The notes: generated by a model from the sequence alone, not told the origin. A stretch of DNA of 64,000 bases from Pseudodesulfovibrio indicus (GCF_001563225.1 NZ_CP014206.1:2841001-2905000); one strand, 5' to 3'. Positions 8,033 through 21,319 are shown, counted from the stretch's first letter. A program made the numbers and translations.

Positions 8033-9420
8033 ATGATCTACGACGTGAAGAACGAAACCCTGCCCAGGGAGGAGCTGGAGGCGATCCAGCTGCGCAGGCT
8101 CAAGGCGCTGTGTGAACGGGTTTACGCCAACGTCCCGTTCTACAAAAAGAAATTTGACGAGAAAGGGGTCAAGCCCCAAGACATCAAGAGCCTGAAGGAC
8201 ATCACCCTGCTGCCCTTCACCGTCAAGCAGGACCTGCGCGACCAGTATCCCTTCGGCCTGTTCGCCGTCCCCAAGGACCAGATCGTCCGCATCCACTCCT
8301 CCTCCGGCACCACCGGCACCGCCACCGTGGTCGGCTACACCGCCCGCGACATCGAAAACTGGGGCCAGCTCATGGCCCGCTGCTTCATGGCCGCAGGCGC
8401 CTCCGCCGCCGACACCGTGCACAACGCCTACGGGTACGGCCTGTTCACCGGCGGCCTGGGCGCGCACTACGGGGCCGAGGCCCTGGGCGCGACCGTGGTG
8501 CCCATCTCCGGCGGCGCCACCCGCAGGCAGGTCATCCTGCTCAAGGACTTCGCGCCGGACGTCATCTGCTGCACTCCCTCCTACGCCCTGTTCCTGGCCG
8601 AGACCGGCCTGGAGATGGGCATCGACATCCGCGATCTGCCCTTGCGCATCGGCATCTTCGGGGCCGAGCCGTGGACCAACGAGATGCGGCTGGAGATCGA
8701 GAAGAAGCTCGGCATCACGGCCATCGACATCTACGGCCTGTCCGAGGTCATGGGACCCGGCGTGGCCATCGAGTGCGCCGAGGCCCAGGACGGCCTGCAC
8801 ATCCAGGAGGACCACTTCCTGGCCGAGACCATCGACCCGGTGAGCGGCGAACCCGTCGGCCCGGGCGAGGAAGGCGAGCTGGTCTTCACCACCCTGACCA
8901 AGGAAGGCATCCCGCTCATCCGCTACCGGATGCTGACCGCACCCGCGAGCACAGCGCGACTGAGACCAGTGCATCCCCTGACCAGGAAGGCATCCCGCTC
9001 ATCCGCTACCGGACCCGCGACCTGACCACCCTGAACACCACCCCGTGCAAATGCGGCCGCACCACGGCCCGCATGAAGCGCGTCACCGGCCGCTCCGACG
9101 ACATGCTCATCATCCGGGGCGTCAACGTGTTCCCGTCCCAGATCGAGTCCATCCTCATCGAGACCGAAGGCCTCACCCCGCACTACCAGCTCATCGTGGA
9201 GCGCCAGGGCAACCTCGACACCCTGGAGGTCCAGGTGGAGGTCAACGAATCCCTGTTCTCCGACGAGATCAAGAGTTTACAGCGTGTGGAATCAAAGGTA
9301 ACGAAGAACATCAAGGAATTCCTCGGCGTCACCGCCAGGGTCAAACTGGTCGAGCCCAAGTCCATCGAGCGCTCCATGGGCAAGGCCAAGCGGATCATCG
9401 ACAACCGCAACAAGGGCTAA
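8033..9420 (+). pseudogene. paaK: Phenylacetate-CoA ligase, reading frame interrupted by an 83-bp duplication/insertion
   Basis: The first frame (8033-9025) starts at an ATG with AAGGAGG 8 bases upstream. It contains the AMP-binding P-loop [12 protein letters not shown] and matches adenylate-forming phenylacetate-CoA ligases as far as GIPLIRYR. There an extra 83 bp intrude: a 38/39-bp sequence at 8892-8930 is repeated at 8976-9013, with 45 bp of other sequence between. Because 83 is not a multiple of three, the first frame stops at 9025. The C-terminal third ([33 protein letters not shown]) continues in another frame to 9420. Removing 83 bp would restore one full-length ligase of about 434 residues. 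Such ligases activate aryl acids such as phenylacetate in aromatic amino-acid breakdown. A real mutation and an assembly error are both possible. Confidence 0.85.
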
Positions 9421-9447
9421 ACCAGCCGATACACCAAGGAGAACACC

Positions 9448-9879
9448 ATGAAAGCCGATCAACTCTCCATATTTCTGGAAAACCGGGCCGGTCGCCTGGC
9501 CGAAGTCACCCGCATCCTGTCCGAAGCGGGCGTGAACATTCGTGCCCTGTCCCTGGCCGACACCTCGGACTTCGGCATCCTGCGCCTGATCGTGTCCGAC
9601 TTCGACAAGGCCAAGGACAAGCTCAAGGAAGCGGGCTTCACCGTGGGCCGCACCTCGGTGGTGGCCGTTGAGGTCAATGACCAGCCCGGCGGCCTGAACG
9701 CCATCCTGGGCATGCTCCAGGAAGCGGGCATCAACGTGGAATACATGTACGCCTTCGTGCAGCAGTCCGGCGACTCCGCCGTGCTGATCTTCCGCTTCGA
9801 CCGCACCGACCAGGGCATCGAACTCCTCCAGAAGAACAACATCACCATCATCCCCGGCGACAAGCTCTGCTGCATGTAA
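9448..9879 (+). CDS. Tandem ACT-domain protein
   Basis: The 143-residue protein consists of two ACT domains (about 5-65 and 72-135), each with the small-molecule-binding pattern: [20 protein letters not shown] and [19 protein letters not shown]. Stand-alone tandem ACT proteins usually sit beside phenylacetate-CoA ligase and indolepyruvate oxidoreductase genes and are thought to sense aromatic or branched amino acids. AAGGAGAA lies 6 bases before the ATG. It follows the ligase by 27 bp and ends at a strong bidirectional terminator. Confidence 0.9.
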   Translation: MKADQLSIFLENRAGRLAEVTRILSEAGVNIRALSLADTSDFGILRLIVSDFDKAKDKLKEAGFTVGRTSVVAVEVNDQPGGLNAILGMLQEAGINVEYMYAFVQQSGDSAVLIFRFDRTDQGIELLQKNNITIIPGDKLCCM

Positions 9880-9901
9880 CCGGACGATACCCCGCGCAAA
9901 C

Positions 9902-9936
9902 AAAAAGGGTGGAGGCCATGGCCCCCACCCTTTTTT
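9902..9936. terminator. Bidirectional terminator between convergent ACT and binding-protein genes
   Basis: AAAAAGGGTGG and CCACCCTTTTTT enclose a GGCC-AT-GGCC inner stem. A and T tracts on both sides allow it to end the ACT gene (plus) and the solute-binding-protein gene (minus), which stops at 9953. Confidence 0.85.
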
Positions 9937-9952
9937 CGCGCTCGAAACGGAC

Positions 9953-10717
9953 CTAGCGGTACTGCTCCATGATCCGGTCGTAGACACCCTGCTCCCGGTT
10001 CACCCGGATCCGCTCGTTGATCGACTTGAGCAGCGGGATCATCTCCGGGCTCTTGCTGAAGGCGAAACGCAACTGCGAACGGCCCAGGGGGTCGGCTGCG
10101 ACGTGATAATCCTCCGGGCGCAGCTCGATCGAGTTGCGGATGAGCCAGTTCACCGTGGCCCTGTCGAACAAGGCTACGTCCACCCGCCCGGCCTTGAGCA
10201 TCCTGAGCAGCACCAGATCGCTGTTGACGTTGTAGCGGTTGGCCTTGCCCGACTCGAAGAGCGTTTCAACCTCGGGATAGTTGAACCCCTTGATGCAACC
10301 GATGGTCAGGCCGTACAGGGAGCTCTCGCCCCTGTACTCCACGGGATGCGCGCTGGTGGAATAAAGCACGGTCTCAAGGGTCATCACCGGCTCGCTCCAC
10401 AGGAAATTTTCCGCGTCGTCCATCCAGTCGATGCATTCCAGCCGGGTGTACAGGGTATCGCCCCGCTCGCGGAGGGCGCTGCGGGCCGCAGGCTTCATGC
10501 TCACCACGGGCTCCACCCCGTCGGGCATGGAGGCCCGGAATATGTCCAGGGCCGCGCCCTGGGGCTCACCTTCCACGACCATCTCGAACGGCGGCCAACC
10601 CCGCGTGAACAAGGCGAAGGTAATCGAATCACCGGCTCCGACCGACAAGGTCGCTCCCAGGACGACAACCACAAGAAGCAGTGCGCAACCAATTATATTT
10701 CTTAACGATATATTCAA
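9953..10717 (-). CDS. Periplasmic amino-acid-type substrate-binding protein (PBPb fold)
   Basis: A 254-residue type II periplasmic binding-protein domain. After a signal peptide (hydrophobic run GCALLLVVVVLGATLSVGA) the mature part starts with SITFALFTRGWPPFEM, where many HisJ/GlnH-like proteins have a GxxPPF segment, and continues with GAALDIF and a DVALFDR hinge region. No permease or ATPase gene is adjacent, so it may serve a distant transporter or a sensor. I start it at a TTG because AGGAG lies 5 bases before it and this puts the signal peptide at the very N-terminus; the first in-frame ATG at 10798 gives an unlikely extension. Confidence 0.75.
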   Translation of the reverse strand: MNISLRNIIGCALLLVVVVLGATLSVGAGDSITFALFTRGWPPFEMVVEGEPQGAALDIFRASMPDGVEPVVSMKPAARSALRERGDTLYTRLECIDWMDDAENFLWSEPVMTLETVLYSTSAHPVEYRGESSLYGLTIGCIKGFNYPEVETLFESGKANRYNVNSDLVLLRMLKAGRVDVALFDRATVNWLIRNSIELRPEDYHVAADPLGRSQLRFAFSKSPEMIPLLKSINERIRVNREQGVYDRIMEQYR

Positions 10718-10965
10718 ATATACTCCTATCCACAACCCTTTTGAAACAATAGGTAATTTCCTTTCAATACTGAAAAACCGCAGCCTGGAAAATAGCAATA
10801 AGCAGGATTTTCCGTCGTTATCAACAGCTTCTTAACAACTCTCCGGAAACGAACGCGGTTATCCGGAATCGTTGTTTAAAACAAAACCGGAACACGCTTG
10901 TTACGATTGCAAGACAACGCCGCATCCCGATGGACCCGGCCGGAACCCTCGCGTATACATGAATA

Positions 10966-11595
10966 ATGGTCCAAATACGCCTATGGATGGAATTTGCGGT
11001 CCTGTTCGGTGTCATTCCGCTCTGCTACGCCATCGGGTGGCTGCCGCTGCCGAAAATCCCCCTGCTCCTGACGGTTTCCGGCGTGGCCCTCGCCTATCTC
11101 ATCAAGACAAAAAATCTGCCGAAATCAGCTGTTTTCATCCAATTCAGAGAAATCAAGCCCTACATTCGGCCAATAATTCTCCGTTGTCTTGCCGTGACCG
11201 CCTTTTCCGTGGCCGCGGTGGCCGTTCTCACCCCATCCGAGCTGTTCGCCTTTCCCCGGTCGCGCCCTCTGCTCTGGCTGGCGGTGATGGGGCTCTACCC
11301 CATCCTGTCCGCCCTGCCCCAGGAACTCCTCTACCGGGCTTTCCTGTTCGCGCGCTATCCTCCCATCCTGCGCACGCCCGCCGCCCTGACCCTGGCCAGC
11401 GTCCTGAGCTTCGCCTTCCTGCACGTCGTGTTCGGGAACCCGGTGGCCGTGGTGCTGACCATCCCGGCAGGGTACGTCTTCACGCGGACCTACCGCGACA
11501 CCGGCTCCCTGACCCTGGCCGCGCTGGAGCACGCGGCCTACGGGTGCATCGTCTTCACAGTGGGGTTGGGTCGCTTTTTCTACCATCCGGCCTGA
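10966..11595 (+). CDS. CPBP family intramembrane protein (CAAX-protease-like)
   Basis: A 209-residue protein with about six membrane helices. The CPBP/Abi motifs are present in order: QELLYR at 119-124 (motif 1, usually EExxxR, here with Gln first), FAFLHVVFGN with H153 (motif 2), and LEHAAYG near 189. These residues form the metal site of glutamic-type intramembrane proteases. The Glu to Gln change may lower activity or mark a subfamily. Start at 10966 lacks a good ribosome-binding site; ATG at 10984 is an alternative. Confidence 0.75.
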   Translation: MVQIRLWMEFAVLFGVIPLCYAIGWLPLPKIPLLLTVSGVALAYLIKTKNLPKSAVFIQFREIKPYIRPIILRCLAVTAFSVAAVAVLTPSELFAFPRSRPLLWLAVMGLYPILSALPQELLYRAFLFARYPPILRTPAALTLASVLSFAFLHVVFGNPVAVVLTIPAGYVFTRTYRDTGSLTLAALEHAAYGCIVFTVGLGRFFYHPA

Positions 11596-11701
11596 CGAAG
11601 ACCCCTCTTTTCCCTGCAAACGGGTTGCCCAAAGACGGACAGCGGCTTATACTCTCCCATGCTCGGCTGAATCCCTAGCCGAAGACCAAGGCGGTGTCCT
11701 G

Positions 11702-12046
11702 ATGGAAAGCGAAGTAGTAGACAGCAAGTTTTTGGAATCCATGGCAAAGCGCCGTCCGTTCATGAAGCGGATGTTCACCGTGTTCATCTCGCAGGAGCCC
11801 AAACGGATTCAGGACATCCGCAACGCGCTGAACGACCGCGACCAGGAACGGTTGCGGCATCTGGTCCACTCCCTCAAGGGCGGGGCCGCCACCATCGGCG
11901 TGGAGCGGGTGCGCGCCTGCTGCCTGGAGATGGAAAACGCCTCCAAGGCGGGCGATCTGGAAAAGGCGGCGGAGCTCATGGACAAGCTTGAGCTGGAGAT
12001 TCGCCGCGCCTATGCCTTCATGTTCAAATACCTGGCCGAACACTAG
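11702..12046 (+). CDS. Stand-alone Hpt (histidine phosphotransfer) domain protein
   Basis: A 114-residue, all-helical protein with the Hpt phosphorylation motif LVHSLKGGAATIG, phospho-acceptor H56. Such proteins relay phosphate between hybrid kinases and response regulators; the partners are not in this window. The gene is monocistronic, with a terminator 25 bp after the stop. Confidence 0.88.
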   Translation: MESEVVDSKFLESMAKRRPFMKRMFTVFISQEPKRIQDIRNALNDRDQERLRHLVHSLKGGAATIGVERVRACCLEMENASKAGDLEKAAELMDKLELEIRRAYAFMFKYLAEH

Positions 12047-12070
12047 ACCGGCGCGATCGGTACGCATGCA

Positions 12071-12099
12071 AGCCCTCCGGCGGTCCGGGGGGCTTTTTT
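12071..12099 (+). terminator. Rho-independent terminator of the Hpt gene
   Basis: AGCCCTCCGG pairs with CCGGGGGGCT with a short loop, and seven T follow (ending at 12099). It lies just downstream of the Hpt stop. Confidence 0.85.
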
Positions 12100-12112
12100 T
12101 GCGCTCGTGAGA

Positions 12113-13465
12113 CTAGGGATTGAGCGGGGCGCGGCCCACCCCGGGCCAGATGCGGACCAGGCCGAATCCGGCGCGGATGAAGGTCCACAGGGCCGTGGCC
12201 AGCCAGATGAAGACCAGCACCTGCGGAGGATGGTACAGTTCCACGGCCAGCACGCACGCCCCGGCCACGATGGATGCCGCCAGCATGACGTTGCGCAAAT
12301 AGCCGAAGTCGCCGGCCCCCCAATGGATGCCGTCCGTGGCAAAGGACAGGGACCCTATGGGCTGGCTCAGGGCGACCACGATCCAGCCAGGCCCGAACAC
12401 GGCGTGGGCCGAGGGCGGCACCAGCAGCCAGGCCACCACGTCCGAACCGAGCAGCATGAGCACGCATAAAGCCACGCCCGTGCCGAAGCTCCACCAGCAC
12501 ACGGCACTGGCCACGCGGCGGGCGTTGGCCCGATCGCCCGCCCCCAAAAACCAGCCCACCAGCGACTGGCCGGTGATGGCGAAGGCGTCCAGGAACAGGG
12601 CCGAAAAGATGAAGAACTGGCGGATGGCCTGAAAGGCCGCGCCCTGGTCCGAGCCGAACCGGTTGGCGACGCGGGTGCACAGGGCCAGGAAGACCAGCAC
12701 CGCGCCCGTGCGCACGAACAGATCCCCGCCCACGCGCATCAGCCGGGCCAACCCCGCGCCGCGCATGCGCCAGGTCAACCCCAGGGAACGGCGCACCGCC
12801 TCCAGGCACCAGACCGCGCCGATCCACTGGCTGATCGTGCTGGCGATGGCCGCGCCCGCCACGCCCATGGGCGCGACCAGCGGATTGCCAAAGATCAACG
12901 CCCAGTCGAGAAACACGTTGACCACGTTGACGCCCACGGCCACGTACAGGGGGGTGCGCATGTCCTGGACCCCGCGCAACCCGCCGAAACAGGCCAGGGT
13001 GACCAGCACCGCGGGCGCGCCGAGCAACCGATAATACATGTAGTCGCAGGCCAGATCGTTGACCTGCCCCTCGGCCCCGAACAGCCCGGCAATGGGCGCG
13101 AGGAAGCCGATGGACGCGAACATGATGGCCACCCCGATGCAACCGGCCAGGAAACAGGCCAGGGAGACCAACTTGACCGCGCGCTCGTGGTCGTTCCCGC
13201 CCTCTGCGTGGGCCACTTCGGTCTGGGTGCCGATGCCGAGAAAGGTGAACGCCCAGAAGATGGACGTGAAGGCGACCGTGCCCACGCCCAGCGCCGCCAC
13301 CGGCTCGGAACCGGGCAGCCGGGCCACGAAGGCGGTGTCGGCCAGGCCGGTCAGCGGCTCGGCCACCAGGGAGAACAGGACCGGGACCGCCATGCCCACA
13401 AGGGTCCGGTTGGGTTTCCCGAGAAAGGGATGCTGTTTCAACGGCCCGACGGCTTGATCCCGCAC
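12113..13465 (-). CDS. MATE family efflux transporter
   Basis: A 450-residue membrane protein with twelve predicted helices in two six-helix halves. Near the start is PVLFSLVAEPLTGLADTAFV, the conserved first-helix region of MATE (multidrug and toxin extrusion) proteins, which export cations or drugs against Na+ or H+. I start it at a GTG (13465) with AGGAGG about 8 bases upstream; an in-frame ATG at 13531 lies upstream of that site and is unlikely. It is divergent from the cardiolipin synthase gene. Confidence 0.9.
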   Translation of the reverse strand: MRDQAVGPLKQHPFLGKPNRTLVGMAVPVLFSLVAEPLTGLADTAFVARLPGSEPVAALGVGTVAFTSIFWAFTFLGIGTQTEVAHAEGGNDHERAVKLVSLACFLAGCIGVAIMFASIGFLAPIAGLFGAEGQVNDLACDYMYYRLLGAPAVLVTLACFGGLRGVQDMRTPLYVAVGVNVVNVFLDWALIFGNPLVAPMGVAGAAIASTISQWIGAVWCLEAVRRSLGLTWRMRGAGLARLMRVGGDLFVRTGAVLVFLALCTRVANRFGSDQGAAFQAIRQFFIFSALFLDAFAITGQSLVGWFLGAGDRANARRVASAVCWWSFGTGVALCVLMLLGSDVVAWLLVPPSAHAVFGPGWIVVALSQPIGSLSFATDGIHWGAGDFGYLRNVMLAASIVAGACVLAVELYHPPQVLVFIWLATALWTFIRAGFGLVRIWPGVGRAPLNP

Positions 13466-13560
13466 GGCGTATCCTCCTGACAAGGAATTCCTGAACACAA
13501 TGGGGGCGCAATGACAAGAGATGCTTTCCAATTCCCGTCATATTCTGCTATCTCAACCCC

Positions 13561-15009
13561 ATGGAGAACCTGGAAACTTCCCTTCTGCTCGGCCTGGCCA
13601 GCCTCTTCTACACCGCCATGGAGATCACGGGCATCATCACCGCCATCATCGCGGTCCGGGAGACGCGCACCCCGCAGGGGGCCATCGCCTGGGCCATCTC
13701 CCTGGTCACCTTCCCCCTGTTCTCCCTCCCGCTCTACTGGATATTCGGCAAATCCAAGTTCAACGGCTACGTCGAGGCCATGCGCGCGGGCCGCGAGGAA
13801 TTCGCCCGGCTCATCGGCGACCGGCACTCGGTGCCGCCGGTGCGTCCGCTGCACGATCGCAAAAGCCCCCACGCCCCCCGGACCCTCTTCGAGACCCTGG
13901 CCCGGGCACCGTTCCAGGGCGGCAACGACGTGAAGCTGCTGATCAACGGCGAACCCACCTTCCAAGCCATCTTCCAGGCCATCGAGACGGCGGAAAAGTA
14001 CATCCTCATCCAGTTCTACATCATCCACGACGACGGACTGGGCAACCGGCTGAAGGAACTGCTCATCCGCAAGGCGGCGCAGGGCGTCCGCATCAGGCTC
14101 CTCTACGACGAGGTGGGCAGCTACCATACCCCGGCCGCCTACTGGAAAGCCCTGGAGGACGCGGGCATCGAGGCCCACCCCTTCCACACCACCAAGGGGC
14201 CGGGCAACCGGTTCCAGCTCAATTTCCGCAACCACCGCAAGATCGTGGTCGTGGACGGCCGCGTCGGGTTCGTGGGCGGCCACAACGTGGGCGACGAATA
14301 CCTGGGCGGCAAGGACAACGGCTACGGCGGCTGGCGCGATACCCACATCCGCATCTGCGGCCCGGCCCTGCTCCAGGTCCAGGTCTGCTTCGGCAAGGAC
14401 TGGTACTGGGCCACGAGCACCATCCCAGATATCGACCTGTCCATGCCCGACGCCTGCGGCGACGTGGAGTTGATCGCCCTGCCCACCGGCCCCGAAGACG
14501 CCCTGGAGAACTGCTCGCTCATGTTCATCCAGGCCATCGAATCCGCACGCGACCGGTTCTGGATCGCCAGCCCCTATTTCGTGCCGGACAGCTCGGTCAT
14601 GAAAGCGCTCCAGATGGCCGCCATGCGCGGCGTGGACGTGCGCCTCATGCTGCCCATGAAACCGGACCACCTGCTGGTCTACCTGGCCGGGTTCTCCTGC
14701 CTCAAGGAACTCGCCCTGCCCGGCGTGCGCGTCTTCCGCTACGACGACGGATTCCTGCACCAGAAGGTCTTCCTGTCCGACGACAGGCTCGCGGGCGTGG
14801 GCACCGCCAACCTCGACAACCGCTCCTTCCGGCTCAATTTCGAACTGACCATGATCGCCGAAGACAAGACCTTCTGCCGGGAAATCGAACAGATGTTCCT
14901 CACCGACTTCGATCACTGCGTGGAAACCGAACCCGACGAATACGACCGCAAGAACCTCGTCTACCAAACCGTCATCCGCTTCGCCCGCCTCCTGTCACCC
15001 ATTTTGTAA
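13561..15009 (+). CDS. cls: Cardiolipin synthase (phospholipase D superfamily)
   Basis: A 482-residue membrane enzyme that makes cardiolipin from phosphatidylglycerol. Two N-terminal membrane helices (about 8-31 and 40-62) precede two PLD domains. Each PLD domain has its HKD motif: H225-x-K227 in NHRKIVVVDG, and H400-x-K402 in LHQKVFLSDD. Length and order match the Cls family. The gene is followed by an unusual palindromic repeat region. Confidence 0.94.
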   Translation: MENLETSLLLGLASLFYTAMEITGIITAIIAVRETRTPQGAIAWAISLVTFPLFSLPLYWIFGKSKFNGYVEAMRAGREEFARLIGDRHSVPPVRPLHDRKSPHAPRTLFETLARAPFQGGNDVKLLINGEPTFQAIFQAIETAEKYILIQFYIIHDDGLGNRLKELLIRKAAQGVRIRLLYDEVGSYHTPAAYWKALEDAGIEAHPFHTTKGPGNRFQLNFRNHRKIVVVDGRVGFVGGHNVGDEYLGGKDNGYGGWRDTHIRICGPALLQVQVCFGKDWYWATSTIPDIDLSMPDACGDVELIALPTGPEDALENCSLMFIQAIESARDRFWIASPYFVPDSSVMKALQMAAMRGVDVRLMLPMKPDHLLVYLAGFSCLKELALPGVRVFRYDDGFLHQKVFLSDDRLAGVGTANLDNRSFRLNFELTMIAEDKTFCREIEQMFLTDFDHCVETEPDEYDRKNLVYQTVIRFARLLSPIL

Positions 15010-15024
15010 TGCCGGGGGAAGAAA

Positions 15025-15099
15025 TGCCTCCGGCGGCCAGAGGGGGGAAACTTTTGAAAAAGTTTCCCCCCTCTGGACTCCCCCCTTCCAAACTTTTCG
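15025..15099 (+). repeat. Palindromic intergenic repeat, copy 1
   Basis: The unit starts with TGCCTCCGGCGGCCAG, contains a perfect 19-bp inverted repeat (15037-15055 with 15058-15076, two-base loop), and ends with ACTCCCCCCTTCC and AAACTTTTCG. An inverted copy lies about 110 bp further on. It is not a classical terminator because no clean T tract follows the hairpin. Confidence 0.8.
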
Positions 15100-15210
15100 T
15101 GTGCCTTCGGCAGGTCCGTACGAGCGCCGGAGAGCGTGCCCGATTAATCAATAAGAACAAACGACAAGAAGCACGTCTTCCCATCCCCCACAAACCTCGC
15201 GCAGCGACCC

Positions 15211-15322
15211 AAAAAGTTTCGGAAGGGAGATGGGGTTGGGGGGTCCAGGGGGGAAGGGGAAGAGGGAAACCCTTTTCTCAAAGGGTTTCCCTCTTCCCCT
15301 TCCCCCCTGGCCGCCGGAGGCA
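15211..15322 (-). repeat. Palindromic intergenic repeat, copy 2 (inverted, longer hairpin)
   Basis: Read on the minus strand it opens with TGCCTCCGGCGGCCAG like copy 1 and ends with AAACTTTTT. The core hairpin is larger: 15245-15275 pairs perfectly with 15280-15310, a 31-bp inverted repeat with a four-base loop. The shared borders and variable purine-rich stem suggest a dispersed family of repeats. The 110 bp between the copies contain nothing I recognise. Confidence 0.8.
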
Positions 15323-15360
15323 AAAAAAGGGTGGCGCATCCGCAGGATGCGCCACCCTTT
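15322..15360 (-). terminator. Rho-independent terminator of dapB
   Basis: AAAGGGTGGCGCATC (15326-15340) pairs with GATGCGCCACCCTTT (15346-15360) around a five-base loop. A T tract follows on the minus strand. It lies 24 bp past the dapB stop. Confidence 0.88.
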
Positions 15361-15383
15361 GTATTTGGTCTCAGCACAGGCGA

Positions 15384-16163
15384 CTAGAAGATATCGGCCA
15401 TGTTGTAAAGTTTGCCGGGCTTTTGGTTGGCGAGCCATTTGGCGGCGCGCAGGGCACCGGCGGCAAAGGTTTCGCGCGAGTGGGCGCGGTGGGTGACCTC
15501 GATGCGTTCGCCCGGGCCGAAGAAGAACATGGTGTGTTCGCCGACCACGTCGCCGCCGCGCAGGGTCTGGACGCCGATCTCGTTTTTGGGGCGCTCGCCG
15601 ATGATGCCGTCGCGGCAGTGCTTCTTGACGTCGTCGTATATCCAGCCGCGCGCCTCGGCCAGGACCTGGGCGAGTTTGAGGGCGGTGCCGCTGGGCGAGT
15701 CCTTTTTCATCTTGTGATGGGTCTCGACGATTTCCATGTCGTAATTTTCGCCCAGGGCGTGGACGAGCATGGGCATGATCTTGAGCAGCACGTTGATGCC
15801 CACGGACATGTTCGGCGCCCAGAAGAGGGGCACCTGTTTGGCGGACTCGGCCAGCTCGGCCTGCTGATCCGGGTTGAGGCCGGTGGTCCCGATGACCGCC
15901 GGGTTGCCGTTCTTGGCGGCGATCTTGGCCATGGCCACGGAGGATTCCGGGGCAGTGAAGTCGATGATCACCGCGCCCGGCACCTTGGGCAGCAGGTCTT
16001 CCAGGCAATCGGAAATTTCGCAGTCCTCGTAGTGCATGCCGTCCGCATTGCCCTTGCGCTCGCACGCGCCCACCAGGTTCAGCCCCTCGTCGGCCAGGGT
16101 CTGGTTGACCAGCATGTTCCCCATGCGGCCCTTGGCCCCGAGGATGACGATGTCCACAGTCAT
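15384..16163 (-). CDS. dapB: 4-hydroxy-tetrahydrodipicolinate reductase
   Basis: DapB reduces dihydrodipicolinate with NAD(P)H in the diaminopimelate/lysine pathway. The 259-residue protein has the N-terminal nucleotide-binding motif GAKGRMG (9-15), the substrate site region [15 protein letters not shown] and the strand IDFTAPESS. Start ATG at 16163 has AGGAGCG upstream. It is the last gene of a minus-strand run uvrB-K+ channel-ligA-dapB, with 37 bp after ligA. Confidence 0.95.
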   Translation of the reverse strand: MTVDIVILGAKGRMGNMLVNQTLADEGLNLVGACERKGNADGMHYEDCEISDCLEDLLPKVPGAVIIDFTAPESSVAMAKIAAKNGNPAVIGTTGLNPDQQAELAESAKQVPLFWAPNMSVGINVLLKIMPMLVHALGENYDMEIVETHHKMKKDSPSGTALKLAQVLAEARGWIYDDVKKHCRDGIIGERPKNEIGVQTLRGGDVVGEHTMFFFGPGERIEVTHRAHSRETFAAGALRAAKWLANQKPGKLYNMADIF

Positions 16164-16200
16164 GAGACGCTCCTTGTAACGTGTTGAAAAGTTGGTATGT

Positions 16201-18264
<2,064 letters not shown>

Positions 18265-18277
18265 CTACCTGATATTA

Positions 18278-19312
18278 TTACAAAATTTCTTTGAGTTCAG
18301 CCAGATTCTTCTTCATGCCCACGGCCAGCAGGGTGTCGTTGGCCTGGATGACTTCCTTGGGGCCGGGATTGAAGACCATCTCCCCGGATTCCTTCTGGAT
18401 GGCGATGACGATGAGATTGTAGTTGGCCCGGATCTTGGATTCGATGAGGTCCTTGTTCACCAGCTCGGACTCGGGAGAGACCAGCAGCTCCTCCATCTGG
18501 AGGTCGATGTTGCCGCGCACCGCCAGTTCGAGAAAGTTGGTCACCGTGGGGCGCAGGACGTTCTGGGCCATGCGCAGGCCGCCGATGAAGTGCGGCAGGA
18601 CCACCCTGTTCGCTCCCGCCCGCTCCAGGCGCGAGATGTGCGACTTGTCCCCGGCGCGGGCCACGATGTCGATCTTGGGGTTGAGCTGCCGGGCGGTCAG
18701 GGTGACGTAGACGTTGGCCAGCTCGCTGGTCACGGCGGAGATCAGGGACTTGGCGTGCAGCAGCCCGGCGGACAGGAGCACCTGGTCGCTGGTGGCGTCG
18801 CCCTCGATACACAAAATGCCGTCCTGCTCCATCTTGTCGATGAGTGCGGAGTCGTTCTCGATGACCACCACGTCGTGGCCCTCGGCCATGATCTCCTGCA
18901 CCACGATGCTGCCGATACGGCCGTGGCCGCAGACGATGAAATGGTTTCTCAGCTTCTCGATCATCTTCATCATTCTGTGCTTACCCCACATGATTTGCAG
19001 ACGCCCGTCTATGAGCACCTGGGCGAACGCACCCGCGATGTACACGAAACCGCCCACGCCGAGCATGATCAGGACGGCCGTGAAGACACGCCCCTCCGGC
19101 GAAAGCTGGTTCACTTCCATGAATCCCACGGTGGAGAGGGTGATGACCACCATGTAGAAGGAACTGGCCAGGTCCCAATGCTCGTAGACCATGTAGAAAC
19201 CGATCCCGAGCAGGAAGATCACGCACAGGTAGCTCACGCCCAGCAGGATGCTCCAGAAGGAGCCCAGCCTGGCGCGCAGCCGCAACATCCGTCGATGGAA
19301 ATTCCCTTTCAT
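18278..19312 (-). CDS. Two-helix potassium channel with cytoplasmic RCK (TrkA-N/TrkA-C) domain
   Basis: A 344-residue MthK/Kch-like channel subunit. Two membrane helices (about 18-42 and 72-100) surround a pore loop whose selectivity filter reads TVGF (61-64), a variant of TVGYG. The cytoplasmic part begins with a Rossmann motif VCGHGRIGS (128-135), followed by the TrkA_N body and a TrkA_C domain ending in GMKKNLAELK. It probably gates K+ in response to a nucleotide or ion. It sits 3 bp after uvrB and 22 bp before ligA. Confidence 0.9.
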   Translation of the reverse strand: MKGNFHRRMLRLRARLGSFWSILLGVSYLCVIFLLGIGFYMVYEHWDLASSFYMVVITLSTVGFMEVNQLSPEGRVFTAVLIMLGVGGFVYIAGAFAQVLIDGRLQIMWGKHRMMKMIEKLRNHFIVCGHGRIGSIVVQEIMAEGHDVVVIENDSALIDKMEQDGILCIEGDATSDQVLLSAGLLHAKSLISAVTSELANVYVTLTARQLNPKIDIVARAGDKSHISRLERAGANRVVLPHFIGGLRMAQNVLRPTVTNFLELAVRGNIDLQMEELLVSPESELVNKDLIESKIRANYNLIVIAIQKESGEMVFNPGPKEVIQANDTLLAVGMKKNLAELKEIL

Positions 19313-19315
19313 TCC

Positions 19316-21319
<2,004 letters not shown>

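Noticed and set aside
13521..16187. 888-codon plus-strand frame over cls and dapB
   Set aside because: Overlaps confidently identified genes and the repeat region; Arg/Pro-rich shadow composition.
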